From Spirillospora albida (GTDB taxonomy: Bacteria; Actinomycetota; Actinomycetes; Streptosporangiales; Streptosporangiaceae), in the NCBI RefSeq assembly GCF_000718255.1, contig NZ_JOFJ01000007.1:62001-126000 (forward strand): a stretch of DNA of 64,000 nt, written 5' to 3'. The notes beneath the pieces are model-generated. The model made no database searches. It worked only from the letters and a program-made list of their open reading frames with translations, and was not told the origin of the DNA. Positions within the stretch are counted from its first letter, which is position 1. Every line of letters starts with the position of its first letter. The translations under genes were made by a program, and so were the position numbers. Shown piece after piece: positions 62,466-64,000 of the stretch.

Positions 62466-62495
62466 TTGACCGGCATGCCCGGCCGTTCCTAGGGT
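62466..62495 (+). promoter_or_regulatory. Promoter of the acyl-CoA dehydrogenase pair
   Basis: TTGACC (62466-62471) and TAGGGT (62490-62495) are separated by 18 bases, a good actinobacterial housekeeping pattern. The predicted start of transcription, near 62502, falls at the edge of the operator that follows. Confidence 0.6.
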
Positions 62496-62501
62496 GACGG
62501 T

Positions 62502-62521
62502 CATACCGACCAGTTGGTATG
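62502..62521. promoter_or_regulatory. TetR-type operator overlapping the transcription start
   Basis: CATACCGACCAGTTGGTATG is an imperfect palindrome matching its complement at CATACC.AC..GT.GGTATG. The ACC.AC..GT.GGT core is typical of TetR-family sites. It lies just after the -10 and 24 bases before the GTG. The cognate repressor is not next to it in the window. Confidence 0.65.
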
Positions 62522-62545
62522 TCCCCCCCGTTCCGGAGGCCGCCC

Positions 62546-63739
62546 GTGAGCACCGCACCGCCCGACGCCGACGAGCTGAGCAGGAGGGTCGCGGCGTTCC
62601 TCGCCGAGCACGATCCCGCCGCCACCGATCGCCTCAAGTTCCTCCGCGCCCGGTTCGACGCCGGGCTGGCGTGGGTCCACTACCCGCGGGGCCTCGGCGG
62701 CTGCGACGCCCCCCGCGCCCTCCAGCGCGACGTCGACCGCCTGTTCGCCAAGGCCGGCGCCCCCACCAACCGCCCCGAGCGCAACGGCATCGGCCTCGGC
62801 ATGGCCGCCCCCACCCTCCTCGCCGCCGGGACCGACGAGCAGCGGGCCCGCTTCCTGCGCCCCCTCTGGACCGGCGAGGACATCTGGTGCCAGCTGTTCA
62901 GCGAGCCCGGTGCCGGCTCCGACCTCGCAGCCCTCGGCACCCGCGCCGTCCGCGACGGCGACCGCTGGATCGTCAACGGCCAGAAGGTCTGGACGTCCAT
63001 GGCGCACGAGGCCCGCTGGGGCCTGCTCGTCACCCGCACCGACCCCGACGTGCCCAAGCACCGGGGCATGACCTACTTCGTCCTCGACATGACCGCCCCC
63101 GGCGTCGAGGTCCGGCCGCTCCGCCAGCTCACCGGCGAGGCCGAGTTCAACGAGGTGTTCCTCACCGACGTCGAGATCCCCGACGCGCACCGCCTCGGCG
63201 AGGTCGGCGACGGCTGGCGGGTCTCCACCCACACGCTGATGAACGAGCGCGTCTCCATCGGCGGCGCCGCCGTCCCCCGCGAGAGCGGCATGATCGGCGT
63301 CGTCGCCGGCCTCTGGCGCGACCGCCCCGAGCTGCGCACACCCGGCCTGCACGGCGAGCTGATGCGGCTCTGGGTCGAGGTCGAGGCCGCCCGGCTCGCC
63401 GGTGAGCGGCTCCGCCAGTCCCTCGCCGCCGGACGCCCCGGCCCCGAGGGCTCCGGCACCAAGCTCGCGTTCGCGAAGCTGAACCAGGAGGTGTCCGGCC
63501 TCGAGCTTGAGATGCTCGGCACGGACGGCCTCCGCTACGACGACTGGACGATGCGCCGCCCGTCCGAGGTCGACTTCACCCGCCGCTCGCCCGGCTACCG
63601 CTACCTGCGCGCCAAGGGCAACTCCATCGAGGGCGGCACCTCCGAGATCCTGCGCGGCATCATCGCCGAGCGCGTCCTCGGCCTGCCCGGCGAGATCCGG
63701 GTCGACAAGGACGTTCCCTGGAAGGACCTGCCGAAATGA
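62546..63739 (+). CDS. Acyl-CoA dehydrogenase (first of coupled pair)
   Basis: 397 residues, GTG at 62546 with CGGAGG upstream. QLFSEPGAGSDLAALGTRAV and NGQKVWTSMAHEAR form the FAD-binding signature. KGNSIEGGTSEILRGIIAER is the C-terminal block. The N-terminus is short and the pair layout (two ACADs joined by ATGA) recalls the heterodimeric alpha2-beta2 enzymes of mycobacterial sterol catabolism (known families), where one subunit supplies most of the active site. Driven by a TTGACC/TAGGGT promoter and a TetR-type operator. Confidence 0.9.
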   Translation: MSTAPPDADELSRRVAAFLAEHDPAATDRLKFLRARFDAGLAWVHYPRGLGGCDAPRALQRDVDRLFAKAGAPTNRPERNGIGLGMAAPTLLAAGTDEQRARFLRPLWTGEDIWCQLFSEPGAGSDLAALGTRAVRDGDRWIVNGQKVWTSMAHEARWGLLVTRTDPDVPKHRGMTYFVLDMTAPGVEVRPLRQLTGEAEFNEVFLTDVEIPDAHRLGEVGDGWRVSTHTLMNERVSIGGAAVPRESGMIGVVAGLWRDRPELRTPGLHGELMRLWVEVEAARLAGERLRQSLAAGRPGPEGSGTKLAFAKLNQEVSGLELEMLGTDGLRYDDWTMRRPSEVDFTRRSPGYRYLRAKGNSIEGGTSEILRGIIAERVLGLPGEIRVDKDVPWKDLPK

Positions 63740-64000
63740 CCGACCTGCTCTACGGCGAGATCGAAAGCGACCTGCGCGGCGGGGTCCGCGACCTCCTCGC
63801 CGGGAAGGCGCCCTGGACGGGCGTCCTCGCGGGCGTCGAGAAGGACGACCCCTTCGACGCCGACCTGTGGCACGCCCTCGCCGGCCGGTTCGGCGCGGCC
63901 GGGCTCGCCGTCCCCGAGGAGCTCGGCGGCGCGGGCGCGTCCTGGCGCGAGGCCGCCGTCGTGGCCGAGGAGATCGGCCGCGCCGTCGCGCCCGTCCCGT
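63736..64000 (+). CDS. Acyl-CoA dehydrogenase (second of pair), N-terminal part
   Basis: 88 codons are visible before the window ends. The ATG at 63736 overlaps the TGA of the first acyl-CoA dehydrogenase (ATGA). The sequence continues LAGKAPWTGVLAGVEKDDPF to DLWHALAGRFGAAGLAVPEE with LGGAGASWREAAVVAEEIGR, the usual N-terminal helical domain of acyl-CoA dehydrogenases. It likely forms the heteromeric partner of the upstream gene. The FAD and catalytic region lie outside the window. Confidence 0.82.
   Translation, partial: MTDLLYGEIESDLRGGVRDLLAGKAPWTGVLAGVEKDDPFDADLWHALAGRFGAAGLAVPEELGGAGASWREAAVVAEEIGRAVAPVP

Overview
The window looks like chromosomal DNA of a high-GC filamentous actinomycete. 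Codons almost always end in G or C, GTG and TTG starts are common, and several families are typical of this group: SCO7613-type membrane protein, DUF574 methyltransferase, HGxxPAAW protein, MEDS-type kinase, GpgS, RamB and a single-chain acyl-CoA carboxylase. A Thermomonosporaceae/Actinomadura-like source fits best, but this is inferred from gene content only. No phage, insertion sequence, CRISPR array or rRNA was seen.

Layout. 0-7 kb: end of a PucR-type regulator, a large SCO7613-like membrane protein, a DUF574 methyltransferase, a MEDS/HATPase sensor, a YbdK-like glutamate-cysteine ligase and two small membrane proteins. 7-12 kb: tightly coupled mutA-mutB-meaB (methylmalonyl-CoA mutase and its GTPase chaperone). 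12-15 kb: a double-GNAT acetyltransferase, then an AT-richer spacer holding a nearly complete tRNA-Asn-like cloverleaf directly ahead of an HNH endonuclease, then a secreted coiled-coil protein. 15-24 kb: oxidoreductase, class II aldolase divergent from a PucR regulator, LLM oxidoreductase, SMR efflux protein, AraC regulator, aldehyde dehydrogenase and two tandem paralogous proteins. 24-27 kb: a DUF990-type ABC-2 exporter. 27-31 kb: isocitrate lyase divergent from its probable regulator RamB, then GpgS. 31-35 kb: acyl-CoA dehydrogenase, DUF4185 secreted protein, TetR, cupin. 35-38 kb: a Trp-codon leader peptide and attenuator ahead of a fused anthranilate synthase TrpE(G).

38-49 kb: WYL regulator, adenosine deaminase-family enzyme, molybdopterin oxidoreductase, a divergent ThyX with an HNH protein in a lower-GC patch, dienelactone hydrolase, XRE/MmyB regulator, MBL hydrolase, a permease/TIGR03943 pair behind a possible Zur box, and a flavohemoprotein. 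50-64 kb: glutamine amidotransferase-like hydrolase, esterase, enoyl-CoA hydratase, SRPBCC protein, acyl-CoA dehydrogenase, aldehyde dehydrogenase, an rtcB remnant, TetR, single-chain acyl-CoA carboxylase, a degenerate ABC ATPase, a Tat-exported M28 peptidase and a coupled acyl-CoA dehydrogenase pair.

Taken together, much of the window serves acyl-CoA, propionyl/methylmalonyl-CoA and acetate metabolism. Methylmalonyl-CoA mutase, isocitrate lyase/RamB, four acyl-CoA dehydrogenases, an enoyl-CoA hydratase and an acyl-CoA carboxylase are spread among TetR-type regulators and palindromic operator candidates. The most unusual items are the tRNA-like element fused upstream of the HNH gene, the ABC ATPase lacking signature and switch residues, the ThyX with a shifted signature, and the frameshifted rtcB remnant.
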